NCBI GenBank assembly: GCA_017646005.1
Contig: JAGCNJ010000042.1
Span: 1 to 48,634 of the forward strand
Source of the DNA: Clostridia bacterium
GTDB lineage: Bacteria > Bacillota > Clostridia > Oscillospirales > CAG-272
Direction: 5' to 3'
DNA length: 48,634 nt
Made by a program: the position numbers and the translations under genes. Below are positions 31,442-39,217 of the stretch, piece after piece. Numbering within the stretch: position 1 is the first letter of the stretch; the number at the start of each line of letters is the position of its first letter. The notes beneath the pieces are model-generated. The model worked only from the letters and a program-made list of their open reading frames with translations, had not been told where the DNA came from and made no database searches.

Positions 31442-32335
31442 ATGTCAAACTGCAAAAATAAAGTTTTCAAGGGCTGTGCAACGGCACTGATAACGCCCTT
31501 TTCAAACGGTAAAACAGATTATGAAAGCCTTGGAAGGCTTATAGAATTTCAGATTGTAGAAAAGGCGGATGCGCTGGTTGTATGCGGTACAACAGGCGAG
31601 TCTGCGACCCTGAGTGAAGGTGAACGGCGAGAGCTTATTTCATACGCCGTGAAAAAGGTAAACGGTCGTGTACCGGTTATAGCGGGTACGGGGTGCAATA
31701 ACATATCAAGTGCCGTAAGTCTGTCGCGTTACGCATATGAGTGCGGAGCAGACGCGGTTATGACGGTCACGCCGTATTACAACAAGGCGAGTGCCGCCGG
31801 ATTATATAAAAGCTTTACGTCAATAGCCGATGCGGTAAAAATACCGGTTATCCTGTACAATGTGCCGTCACGGACCGGAATAGACATACCGATATGGTTA
31901 TATAAGGAGCTTGCCTGTCACGAAAACATATGTGCCGTGAAGGAAGCGAGCGGGAATATCGTAACGGTCGCCAAAATACTTGAAGGCTGTGACGGTAAGC
32001 TTGATGTATACAGCGGAAACGACGATATGACGCTCCCCGTGCTCGCGCTTGGCGGAAGCGGGGTCGTTTCTGTTGTGTCGAACATAATGCCGCGCAGAGT
32101 ACACGATATGTGCGCGTGCTTTGAAGAGGGGAGAATAAAAGAGAGCGCAAGGATACAGCTTGAGCTTTTAAGGCTTATCGGTGCCTGCTTTTCGGAGATA
32201 AATCCGATTCCTGTCAAGACTATGGCATCGCTTATGGGGCTTTGCTCTGACGAAATGCGTCTTCCCTTGTGCGCCCTGTCGGATAAAGAGACCGATGCAC
32301 TGAAAAACGTGATGCGCGGGTATATGCTTATATAA
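31442..32335 (+). CDS. dapA: 4-hydroxy-tetrahydrodipicolinate synthase DapA
   Basis: DapA condenses pyruvate with aspartate semialdehyde, the committed step to diaminopimelate and lysine. The 297-residue (beta/alpha)8 enzyme has [41 protein letters not shown] with the catalytic Tyr, [15 protein letters not shown] [11 protein letters not shown], the Schiff-base Lys in AVKEASGN, and SGNDDM. GAGGGA precedes the ATG. It is monocistronic here and divergent from queA; aspartate kinase of the same pathway is 3.4 kb downstream. Confidence 0.95.
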   Translation: MSNCKNKVFKGCATALITPFSNGKTDYESLGRLIEFQIVEKADALVVCGTTGESATLSEGERRELISYAVKKVNGRVPVIAGTGCNNISSAVSLSRYAYECGADAVMTVTPYYNKASAAGLYKSFTSIADAVKIPVILYNVPSRTGIDIPIWLYKELACHENICAVKEASGNIVTVAKILEGCDGKLDVYSGNDDMTLPVLALGGSGVVSVVSNIMPRRVHDMCACFEEGRIKESARIQLELLRLIGACFSEINPIPVKTMASLMGLCSDEMRLPLCALSDKETDALKNVMRGYMLI

Positions 32336-32341
32336 AAATCG

Positions 32342-32367
32342 GGGCTGTCGTTTTTATCCGACAGCCC
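32342..32367. terminator. Hairpin between convergent dapA and mrp
   Basis: GGGCTGTCG pairs with CGACAGCCC around an 8-nt loop. The minus-strand side is followed by GATTTTTAT, so it probably ends mrp transcription and may also stop dapA. Confidence 0.7.
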
Positions 32368-32373
32368 GCTTAA

Positions 32374-33207
32374 TTATGCCTTTTCGATTTCGGTAAATGC
32401 CGCGTCGAGATAATCGTTTTCCATAAGCTCAAGCATACCCTTGTCCGAAAGAGCCGCAAGCTTGGGGTCTATCGGGATCTTGGCAAGTACCTTGAGTCCG
32501 AACTTTTCAGCGGTTTCTTCAACGTGACTGTCTCCGAACAGCTTGTATTCCTTGCCGCAGTCCGGGCACTTGTAACAGCTCATATTTTCAACTATGCCAA
32601 GTATCGGAATATTCATCATCTTAGCCATATTGACCGCCTTGGAAACGATCATGTTGGAAAGCTCCTGAGGGCTTGTGACGATAACTATGCCGTCAAGCGG
32701 GATAGACTGGAATACGGTAAGCGGAACGTCGCCTGTTCCGGGGGGCATATCGATGTACATATAGTCCACGTCGTTCCAGATAACGTCGGACCAGAACTGC
32801 TTGATAACGCCTGCGATAACAGGACCTCTCCACACAACCGGAGTTTCCTTGTTTTCGAGCAGGCAGTTAACGCTCATGATTTCAATACCGGTTTTTGTTT
32901 CAAGAGGGAACATACCGCCGTTGCCGTCGCCTGTTACCTCGCCCTCAACGGCGAAAATCTTGGGTATGGAGGGACCTGTAACGTCGGCATCAAGAATAGC
33001 GGTTTTGAAACCGAGTCTTTGTGTTGTGACCGCAAGCATAGAGGTTACCGCCGATTTACCGACGCCGCCCTTACCGCTTACGATACCTATAACCTTTTTT
33101 ATATTTGAAAGCTCATGGGGCTTTTCGAGTAAGTTCTGCTTTTCCTGTTCACGTGAGGAACAGTTAGCCGAGCAGGTAGAGCAATCGTGTGTGCAATTTT
33201 CTGACAT
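32374..33207 (-). CDS. mrp: Mrp/NBP35-type Fe-S cluster carrier ATPase with N-terminal cysteine motif
   Basis: A 277-residue ParA-like ATPase (ApbC/Mrp family) that binds and hands on iron-sulfur clusters. The deviant Walker A GKGGVGKS is at residues 45-52. DADVTGPSIPK and YIDMPPGTGD follow. A CxxC-bearing segment (MSCYKCPDCGKEYKLFG) near residue 220 is the usual cluster-bridging site. The N-terminus carries an extra four-cysteine motif, CTHDCSTC..NCSS (Cys5, 9, 12, 16), like NBP35-type N-terminal ferredoxin-like motifs. Almost the same peptide ends the YlbF-like protein at 40828. It has its own promoter at 33248-33275. Confidence 0.92.
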   Translation of the reverse strand: MSENCTHDCSTCSANCSSREQEKQNLLEKPHELSNIKKVIGIVSGKGGVGKSAVTSMLAVTTQRLGFKTAILDADVTGPSIPKIFAVEGEVTGDGNGGMFPLETKTGIEIMSVNCLLENKETPVVWRGPVIAGVIKQFWSDVIWNDVDYMYIDMPPGTGDVPLTVFQSIPLDGIVIVTSPQELSNMIVSKAVNMAKMMNIPILGIVENMSCYKCPDCGKEYKLFGDSHVEETAEKFGLKVLAKIPIDPKLAALSDKGMLELMENDYLDAAFTEIEKA

Positions 33208-33247
33208 TTTTTCGCTTCCTTTCGAGTATAGTGCTGCTACATACTAT

Positions 33248-33275
33248 ATTATATCACTTTTTCTACAAAATGCAA
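33248..33275 (-). promoter_or_regulatory. Promoter of mrp
   Basis: Minus strand TTGCAT (33275-33270), 16 nt, TATAAT (33253-33248) with an extended TGATATAAT -10. Confidence 0.7.
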
Positions 33276-33419
33276 TAGGAAAAAAACATTATTTTGCGAT
33301 TTTGAGGGCACGGAGAATCAAAAGAGGACAATTCATACAAAATGTTTACAAATTTTTATGAGTTTTGTCTAAAATCTCCTGTATACTGAAAATAATAAAA
33401 AATGAAAAGGAATCATGCT

Positions 33420-33812
33420 ATGAGGGAAAAATTTGCACGGTTTATGTACGGCCGTTACGGAATAGACAAGCTTGGTTACGCTTTGATCATAGGCTCTATG
33501 ATAATTACTCTGCTCACCTCGTTGACCGGAGGTGACGGAAATATTGTTTCTATGGCTTTGCTTATATGGGAGGCGTACAGGTTTCTGTCAAGGGACGTAT
33601 ATAAGCGCTCGCGTGAAAATCAGAAATTCCTGAGCATAAGCGCAGGCATTAAAAAAAAGCTTTCTCTTTTGAAGAACAAGCTTCGCGACCGTAAAACCCA
33701 CAGATATTTTGAATGCACGACCTGTCATAATACGCTCAGAGTTCCTAAGGGAAAGGGAGAAATAAGAGTCACCTGCCCGGTGTGCAAGACGGTAACTATC
33801 ACCAAAACGTAA
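33420..33812 (+). CDS. Small membrane protein with C-terminal zinc ribbon
   Basis: A 130-residue protein not assigned to a named family with certainty. It has an N-terminal basic stretch and FMYGRYGIDKLGYALIIGSMIITLLTSL (one hydrophobic segment). A second, weaker hydrophobic part follows (IVSMALLIWEAYRFLSRDVYKRS). After a Lys/Arg-rich helix comes a C-terminal rubredoxin-like zinc ribbon, CTTCHNTLRVPKGKGEIRVTCPVC (CxxC-x18-CxxC). Similar small zinc-ribbon membrane proteins are common in Clostridia. The ATG at 33420 is chosen because AAAGGA lies 8 nt upstream; an ATG at 33402 is in frame but lacks a site. Confidence 0.75.
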   Translation: MREKFARFMYGRYGIDKLGYALIIGSMIITLLTSLTGGDGNIVSMALLIWEAYRFLSRDVYKRSRENQKFLSISAGIKKKLSLLKNKLRDRKTHRYFECTTCHNTLRVPKGKGEIRVTCPVCKTVTITKT

Positions 33813-33828
33813 AATATTGAAATAGCTA

Positions 33829-33857
33829 TTTACTTTTTCGTCCGTATATGTTAAAAT
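33829..33857 (+). promoter_or_regulatory. Promoter of the VanY-like gene
   Basis: TTTACT (33829-33834), 17 nt, TAAAAT (33852-33857), just after the stop codon of the zinc-ribbon gene. Confidence 0.55.
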
Positions 33858-33894
33858 ATCCGGTGGAATAATAGTAAAAAACGGCGGTGAGAAA

Positions 33895-35490
33895 TTGGAA
33901 CAGAATAATAAACGCCCGCAGGGCGGTGTCAATAATAACAGACCGGGTGCGTCAAGGCCGCAGGTGAACGGCGTGAACCGTGCGCCGGGAAGCGTACCGC
34001 GCACACCTGCCAATACGGGGGCAAACGGTGCACAGCGTCAAAGCGTGCGTCCTGTAAACGGTACAAATCCCGCTCAGGCACCGGCTCGGAAGACAGCACA
34101 AACTAATCAAAGCGGAAGTGTATACCGCTCGGACAAGCCTGTAAATAACGGAAAATCTCCCTCTGCTCAAAAAAGTGAGATAAGACTCAGTGAAGCCGAA
34201 AGAGCAAGGCTTTTAAGGGAAGAGCAGAACAGAATAAAAAAGCAGCGCAAGGCATTCTTGGAGTATATCGGATCAATCGCTTTGATGTTCGTGATCTTTC
34301 TTTTGATCGGCGCGCTTCTTATTTCATCTGTGTTCTTTATAAATCTTTTTGCTCATAAGGATCCCGATATAAGAAGCTATTCGCTTGTTCTTTCGGATTA
34401 TGAAAATGAGCTTGTTATCGAAAACGGAAGCGTTGTGGGCGAGGACGGCGTAAGATACGTCAACTTTTCGCAGATAGCGGAATTTTACGGCTTTGCGATG
34501 GTCGGAAGCATAGATAACATGAAGTATGTTATCAAGGAAAGCGAAAACGAAACCGTTTCGTTCAAGCCCGATTCCGACAAGGTTTTTGTAAATGACGTTG
34601 CTCTCAGAAGCCGCGGACACGCTTTTTATGAAAACGGCGATCTTTTTGTGGATCAGAATTTTGTTGAGGACTATATAGAGGGCTTTGAGCTTGCTCTGGA
34701 TGCAAAGCAGCGCACAGTGAGCCTGTCGAGGATACTGACAAACACGCTTGACGCTCAGGGAAATATTGCAGATGAAAGCGATCCCGAATACGAGGCTATA
34801 GCCTTTTCGCTTAAAGCTCCTGCGATAACGGCGTCTATATCGGAAAATGATTCGGCGGTTGTAATGCCGACCTTTGAATTTTTATCAAATTTAAGTGCTT
34901 ATGAGGAATATATGAATCCCGGAAGCACGACCGAATTCCTTACTCTTGTAAGCGCGGCAAACAAGCTTTCCGAGGACTATATTCCTACAGGACTTTCACT
35001 TCTTTCCTATGGCGACGGAATGTATCTCAAGGAATACGCCGCAAAATCTTTTGAAGCGATGATGAAGGAAGCCGCAGCCTGCGGAATAACAGGTGTTACG
35101 GTGAAAAAGGCTTACGTAAGCTATGAGGAGGCTCTGAGCGCATACAACGCGGTGGTCGACAAGTACGTGAATCTTCTCGGAAACGATCAGGCTAACAGAT
35201 ACGCCTCGGCGACGTTGCCGCCTCCCGGTACAGACGAGCATCAGACCGGTCTTTCGGTCGATCTCGGACTTCAGGTCGGTGCTGAATTTTCTTCAAGCAC
35301 AGCCTTCGCATGGCTTTGCGATAACTCATATAAGTTCGGCTTTGTGTTGAGATATCCGCCGAACAAGACCGACGTGACGGGTCACGTATATACTCCCGAA
35401 CAATTCAGATACGTGGGAAGATACCACGCGGTGCGAATGGATGCGCTTGGTCTGACACTTGACGAATACGCCGAATATCTCGGACTTTAA
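33895..35490 (+). CDS. VanY-like (M15B) membrane-anchored protein with degraded active site
   Basis: A 531-residue protein. Residues 1 to about 120 form a disordered cytosolic tail rich in Asn, Gln, Pro, Arg and Ala. A membrane anchor follows (about 125-155), then an extracellular stalk with copper-amine-oxidase-N-like repeats (about 160-285) and a C-terminal M15B D-Ala-D-Ala carboxypeptidase-like domain (about 310-531). Two zinc ligands are kept in DEHQTGLSVDL (His449, Asp456). The usual EPWHFRYVG motif with catalytic Glu and third zinc His reads TPEQFRYVG (500-508). The substrate-binding Arg of SGYRSYE is Val408 (KAYVSYE). It is probably a non-catalytic peptidoglycan-binding or scaffolding protein. 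The start is a TTG at 33895 with GGTGA just upstream. Confidence 0.82.
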   Translation: MEQNNKRPQGGVNNNRPGASRPQVNGVNRAPGSVPRTPANTGANGAQRQSVRPVNGTNPAQAPARKTAQTNQSGSVYRSDKPVNNGKSPSAQKSEIRLSEAERARLLREEQNRIKKQRKAFLEYIGSIALMFVIFLLIGALLISSVFFINLFAHKDPDIRSYSLVLSDYENELVIENGSVVGEDGVRYVNFSQIAEFYGFAMVGSIDNMKYVIKESENETVSFKPDSDKVFVNDVALRSRGHAFYENGDLFVDQNFVEDYIEGFELALDAKQRTVSLSRILTNTLDAQGNIADESDPEYEAIAFSLKAPAITASISENDSAVVMPTFEFLSNLSAYEEYMNPGSTTEFLTLVSAANKLSEDYIPTGLSLLSYGDGMYLKEYAAKSFEAMMKEAAACGITGVTVKKAYVSYEEALSAYNAVVDKYVNLLGNDQANRYASATLPPPGTDEHQTGLSVDLGLQVGAEFSSSTAFAWLCDNSYKFGFVLRYPPNKTDVTGHVYTPEQFRYVGRYHAVRMDALGLTLDEYAEYLGL

Positions 35491-35528
35491 CAAATAAAAA
35501 ATCGCCTGCGTAGGCGATTTTTTATTTG
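35491..35528 (+). terminator. Terminator after the VanY-like gene
   Basis: CAAATAAAAAATCGCCT pairs perfectly with its complement around GCGT, giving a 17-bp stem ending in a T-rich arm directly after the stop codon. Confidence 0.92.
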
Positions 35529-35627
35529 TTTTGAGTGGATTTAAGAAAAAATCCGCCAAAACAGAGCGCAAAAATTTGCAAATGTTGTTTTATTTCGACA
35601 AATATTTTTTGTGCACTTCGGAAATTC

Positions 35628-35656
35628 TTGACAAATAAAATCAAATTACATATAAT
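35628..35656 (+). promoter_or_regulatory. Consensus promoter of aspartate kinase
   Basis: TTGACA (35628-35633), 17 nt, TATAAT (35651-35656), both perfect. The leader to the start codon is only about 25 nt, so there is no room for a lysine riboswitch. Confidence 0.88.
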
Positions 35657-35689
35657 AATAGTACCGTTGTGTTAAAAGGAGAATGACCA

Positions 35690-37012
35690 GTGCAGTTAAA
35701 GGTTGTAAAATTCGGCGGAAGCTCACTTGCTGATGCCGCACAGTTTAAAAAGGTATACGACATAATAAAGTCGGATAAATCAAGAAGGTTCGTCGTTCCG
35801 TCGGCGCCGGGAAAGCGCTCTAAGGATGACACAAAGGTCACGGACATGCTCTATATCTGTTACGATATGGCGGCAAGCGGTGATATTATTGACGAATATT
35901 TCGGCTTTATTGAAAAAAGATATAACGAGATAATTCGTGAACTTGGAATTGAACTTTCACTCGAAAAAGAGTTCGAGGTGATAAAGAACGCATTTACTCA
36001 TAAGGCAGGTAAGGACTATGCGGCAAGCCGCGGTGAATACCTCAACGGCAAGATACTTGCAAAATATCTTGACTTTGATTTTATCGATCCTGCCGAATTC
36101 ATATATTTTAAGGACAACGGCACGCTTGATTCCGAGCGCACGAATCTTTTGCTTGCAGATGAGCTCAAGCGTCACGATTATGCGGTAATACCCGGCTTTT
36201 ACGGCTCAATGCCCAACGATACGATCAAGACCTTCTCTCGCGGAGGCTCTGATATAACAGGCTCTATCGTTGCCCGTGCCGCAGGTGCGGACGTTTATGA
36301 AAACTGGACCGATGTAGACGGATTTTTGATGGCTGATCCGAGAATTATCGATAATCCGGATATCATCAGAACAATCACCTACAGAGAGCTTCGTGAGCTT
36401 TCCTATATGGGTGCGACCGTTCTTCATGAGGATGCTATCTTCCCGGTAAGATTTGCAGGTATTCCGATAAATATCCGTAACACGAATAATCCGGAGGCGA
36501 AAGGTACTCTTATCGTAGCTACATCGAGCAAGAATGACGGTCACGGAGTTATCACCGGAATCGCCGGTAAGAAGGGCTTTTCAACGCTCACTATCGAAAA
36601 GGATATGATGAATGCCGAGATAGGCTTCGGCAGACGCGTGCTTGAGGTATTTGAGCAGAACGAAGTCTGCTTTGAGCATCTCCCGTCGGGAATCGATACG
36701 CTTTCGGTAGTAGTATCGACAAGCGAGCTTCACAAGAATAAGGATAAGGTATTAAACGGAATATTCAAGGCAGTAACGCCCGATAGTATGACGGTTGAGG
36801 ATGGTATCGCGCTTATCGCGATAGTCGGACGCGGAATGGTTGAGGCAAAGGGTACTGCTTCGAGAATATTCAAGTCTATTTCGGACGCGGACGTTAACAT
36901 AAAGATGATCGACCAGGGCTCAAGCGAGCTTAGCATCATCATCGGTATCACAGAGGACGATTTCGAGGTTGCGCTCAAGGCGATCTATAACGAATTCTGC
37001 CCTAAGAAGTAA
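35690..37012 (+). CDS. lysC: Aspartate kinase
   Basis: A 440-residue aspartokinase that phosphorylates aspartate at the entry to lysine, threonine and methionine synthesis. Seen are VKFGGSSLAD at the N-terminus, FVVPSAPGKRSKDDTKVTD, FSRGGSDITGSIVARA, YENWTDVDGFLMADPRII and LSYMGATVLHEDAIFPVR. The C-terminal regulatory part carries two ACT domains (about 300-440), with the ending DVNIKMIDQGSSELSIIIGI. The length fits the monofunctional Clostridial type. The start is a GTG at 35690 with AAAGGAG 8 nt upstream. Feedback by an end product is expected from the ACT domains. Confidence 0.95.
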   Translation: MQLKVVKFGGSSLADAAQFKKVYDIIKSDKSRRFVVPSAPGKRSKDDTKVTDMLYICYDMAASGDIIDEYFGFIEKRYNEIIRELGIELSLEKEFEVIKNAFTHKAGKDYAASRGEYLNGKILAKYLDFDFIDPAEFIYFKDNGTLDSERTNLLLADELKRHDYAVIPGFYGSMPNDTIKTFSRGGSDITGSIVARAAGADVYENWTDVDGFLMADPRIIDNPDIIRTITYRELRELSYMGATVLHEDAIFPVRFAGIPINIRNTNNPEAKGTLIVATSSKNDGHGVITGIAGKKGFSTLTIEKDMMNAEIGFGRRVLEVFEQNEVCFEHLPSGIDTLSVVVSTSELHKNKDKVLNGIFKAVTPDSMTVEDGIALIAIVGRGMVEAKGTASRIFKSISDADVNIKMIDQGSSELSIIIGITEDDFEVALKAIYNEFCPKK

Positions 37013-37018
37013 GCTATA

Positions 37019-37051
37019 GGAGAATCCCGATATTTTGGGATTCTCCGCATT
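37019..37051 (+). terminator. Terminator of aspartate kinase
   Basis: GGAGAATCCC pairs with GGGATTCTCC around an 8-nt loop and is followed by GCATTTTTG. Confidence 0.8.
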
Positions 37052-37100
37052 TTTGTATAAAAGCACTGCCGCGGTATAAAACGGCATCTTGGAGAAAATT

Positions 37101-37925
37101 ATGGGAAAATATCAATTGTTCGATTTTCACACTCACGTTTATCCCGACGCAATCGCCGAAAGGGCAGTTGTTGCGCTTAACAAGTTTTACGACTTTGTCT
37201 GCGATTGTAACGGCACCTACGGTGAGCTTGAGCGCACATCAGAGGAAGCGGGAGTCAAGGGCTTTTTGCTTTTAGGTACTGCGACAAATCCGCATCAGGT
37301 GGAAAAGGTCAACGACTTCGTTGCAGAGTGTATGAATACAGGCAGAGCACACGGCTTTATCGCACACGGCTTTGCCGCGATACATCAGGATATGACCGAT
37401 TTTGAGTATGAGCTTGAGCGCGTGCAGGCACTTGGGCTTTCGGGCATAAAGATGCATCCGGATATTCAGCGCGTGAATATAGACGACGACAGGCTTATAC
37501 CGCTGTATAAAGCGTGCGAGGCACGCGGTATGCCCGTGTATCTGCATATCGGCGATAACAGAGAAGAATACAGATATTCCGAAATTCAAAGGCTTGAAAA
37601 AATAATCGATGCCTGCCCTGAGCTTATAATCGTAGCGGCGCATTTCGGAGGCTACAGCGCGTGGGAGTTTTCTACAGCCTTTGCAGGCAACAAAAACGTG
37701 TATTACGATACCTCAAGCGCACTTGTATACAGAGAGCCTGCGGTCTTTGAAGGGCTTGTGGAAAGGCTTGGACACAAGCAGATAATGTTCGGCACAGATT
37801 ACCCCTGCACAGATGCAAGGCGCGATCTTGAGCGCTTCTTAAAGCTTGAGCTTCCCGAAGACGTAAGAGAGGATATACTTTATAACAACGCGATAGAATT
37901 TTTTAACAGGATAGCAAAAAAATGA
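37101..37925 (+). CDS. Amidohydrolase 2 family metal-dependent hydrolase
   Basis: A 274-residue TIM-barrel metallohydrolase. Motifs are FDFHTHVYPD (first metal His pair), KMHPDIQRVNIDDD, PVYLHIGDNREEY, VAAHFGGYSAW, VYYDTSSAL and IMFGTDYPC (catalytic Asp). These fit the amidohydrolase-related (PF04909-type) group, which includes decarboxylases and lactonases; the substrate is unknown. The ATG at 37101 has GGAG 8 nt upstream. The stop overlaps the next gene's ATG (ATGA), coupling it to the FkbM-type methyltransferase. Confidence 0.87.
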   Translation: MGKYQLFDFHTHVYPDAIAERAVVALNKFYDFVCDCNGTYGELERTSEEAGVKGFLLLGTATNPHQVEKVNDFVAECMNTGRAHGFIAHGFAAIHQDMTDFEYELERVQALGLSGIKMHPDIQRVNIDDDRLIPLYKACEARGMPVYLHIGDNREEYRYSEIQRLEKIIDACPELIIVAAHFGGYSAWEFSTAFAGNKNVYYDTSSALVYREPAVFEGLVERLGHKQIMFGTDYPCTDARRDLERFLKLELPEDVREDILYNNAIEFFNRIAKK

Positions 37926-39034
37926 TATTTTCGGAATTCGTGAAAACTTTACCTGAAGAGGATATATGGCAGTATCTTAAGAATACGAGCCGAAGTATAG
38001 TTATGTACGGCATGGGAAACGGTGCCGACAAGATAATTTCACGGCTTGATACGCTTGGTGTGGAAATTGCGGACTTTTTTGCATCCGACGGGTTTGTCAG
38101 AGGACAGTATTTTCATAACAAGCGAGTGCTTTCCTTTGCCGAAATTAAAGAAAAATATGCAGACCCGATCATACTCGTTTCGTTTGGAAGCGAGCGTGAC
38201 GAGGTGATCGGGCTGATAAGCGAAATTTCCCGTAATTACGAGCTTTATCTGCCCGACGTGCCTGTGGCGGGGGATGATATTTTTGACCGGGAATTTTTTG
38301 ATAAGCATATAAATGACTTTGAAAAATCATACGAGCTTTTTGAGGACGGGCTTTCAAGAAATGTGTTTTGCGACGTTATAGCTTACAAGCTCACGGGAAA
38401 AATCGAATATCTGCTTAAAAATACACAGAGCGATAAGGAAGTATACACAGGTCTTTTTGATATGTCAAATTGGTCTTGCACAGCAGATCTGGGAGCGTAT
38501 AACGGAGACAGCGCGATCTTTTTATGTGAGCTTGCACCATATCTGAAAAAGATAATTGCGCTTGAACCTGACCGCAAAAATTTTATAAAGCTTGAAAATA
38601 ATGTCAAAGAGCTTCCCGCGGCGGTTGAAGCACATAACGTGTGTGCGTGGAGCGAGAAAAACACCTTGTATTTTGAACGCGGAGGAAACCGTAATTCCAC
38701 CGTGTCGGGTATCGGTCATACCGCATCGGTGGGTGATACTAAAAGAATAGAGGTACAAGCCGATACGCTTGATAATATCCTTGACGGAAGAAGTGTTGAA
38801 TTTATAAAATTCGACGTAGAGGGAAGCGAGCTTGAAGCGATAAAGGGATGCGAGAAAGCTCTTGCGGAGTTCGCTCCCGATATGCTTGTTTCGGGATATC
38901 ACAGAAGCGAGGATATATTTGTGCTTCCGTTAAAGCTGAAAGAGCTTTTACCCGGACATAAAATATATTTCAGACGAAAAAAATGCCTTCCCGCATGGGA
39001 AATAAGCATCTGCGCCGTGAAATGCGGTATATAA
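37922..39034 (+). CDS. FkbM family methyltransferase with N-terminal Rossmann-like domain
   Basis: A 370-residue protein. The N-terminal part (about 1-130) holds SIVMYGMGNGADKIISRLDTLGVEIADFFASD, a dinucleotide-fold pattern seen in Clostridial FkbM proteins. The SAM-dependent FkbM domain (about 180-365) has TADLGAYNGDSAIFL (motif I), IIALEPDRKNFIKLENN, AWSEKNTLYFE and EFIKFDVEGSELEAIKGC. FkbM enzymes O-methylate sugars or polyketide groups. It overlaps the amidohydrolase gene by 4 bp. No glycan cluster surrounds it, so the target is unknown. Confidence 0.85.
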   Translation: MIFSEFVKTLPEEDIWQYLKNTSRSIVMYGMGNGADKIISRLDTLGVEIADFFASDGFVRGQYFHNKRVLSFAEIKEKYADPIILVSFGSERDEVIGLISEISRNYELYLPDVPVAGDDIFDREFFDKHINDFEKSYELFEDGLSRNVFCDVIAYKLTGKIEYLLKNTQSDKEVYTGLFDMSNWSCTADLGAYNGDSAIFLCELAPYLKKIIALEPDRKNFIKLENNVKELPAAVEAHNVCAWSEKNTLYFERGGNRNSTVSGIGHTASVGDTKRIEVQADTLDNILDGRSVEFIKFDVEGSELEAIKGCEKALAEFAPDMLVSGYHRSEDIFVLPLKLKELLPGHKIYFRRKKCLPAWEISICAVKCGI

Positions 39035-39044
39035 TGGTATGAGC

Positions 39045-39078
39045 GACAGAGAAAATGTATTTTTCTCTGTCTTTTTTT
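39045..39078 (+). terminator. Terminator of the amidohydrolase-FkbM operon
   Basis: GACAGAGAAAA pairs with TTTTCTCTGTC around a 5-nt loop and is followed by seven T residues. Confidence 0.92.
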
Positions 39079-39088
39079 GCGTAAAATC

Positions 39089-39117
39089 TTGTAATGTTCT
39101 TATGCTTATGATATAAT
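39089..39117 (+). promoter_or_regulatory. Promoter of miaB and probably the mutSL genes
   Basis: TTGTAA (39089-39094), 17 nt, TATAAT (39112-39117), in the TGATATAAT context. About 95 nt of leader precede the miaB ATG. Confidence 0.65.
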
Positions 39118-39217
39118 ATTATAATAATGCGGAAATTTTCGATTAACAGAGCGTGCAAGCGCGCCCGAATATTACGCAAATGCAATAGACGAACTTATCA
39201 ACTGAACGGATAAAAAT

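Noticed and set aside
35530..35689. Lysine riboswitch before aspartate kinase
   Set aside because: The consensus promoter leaves a leader of about 25 nt, too short for the aptamer, and no aptamer-like pairing was seen.
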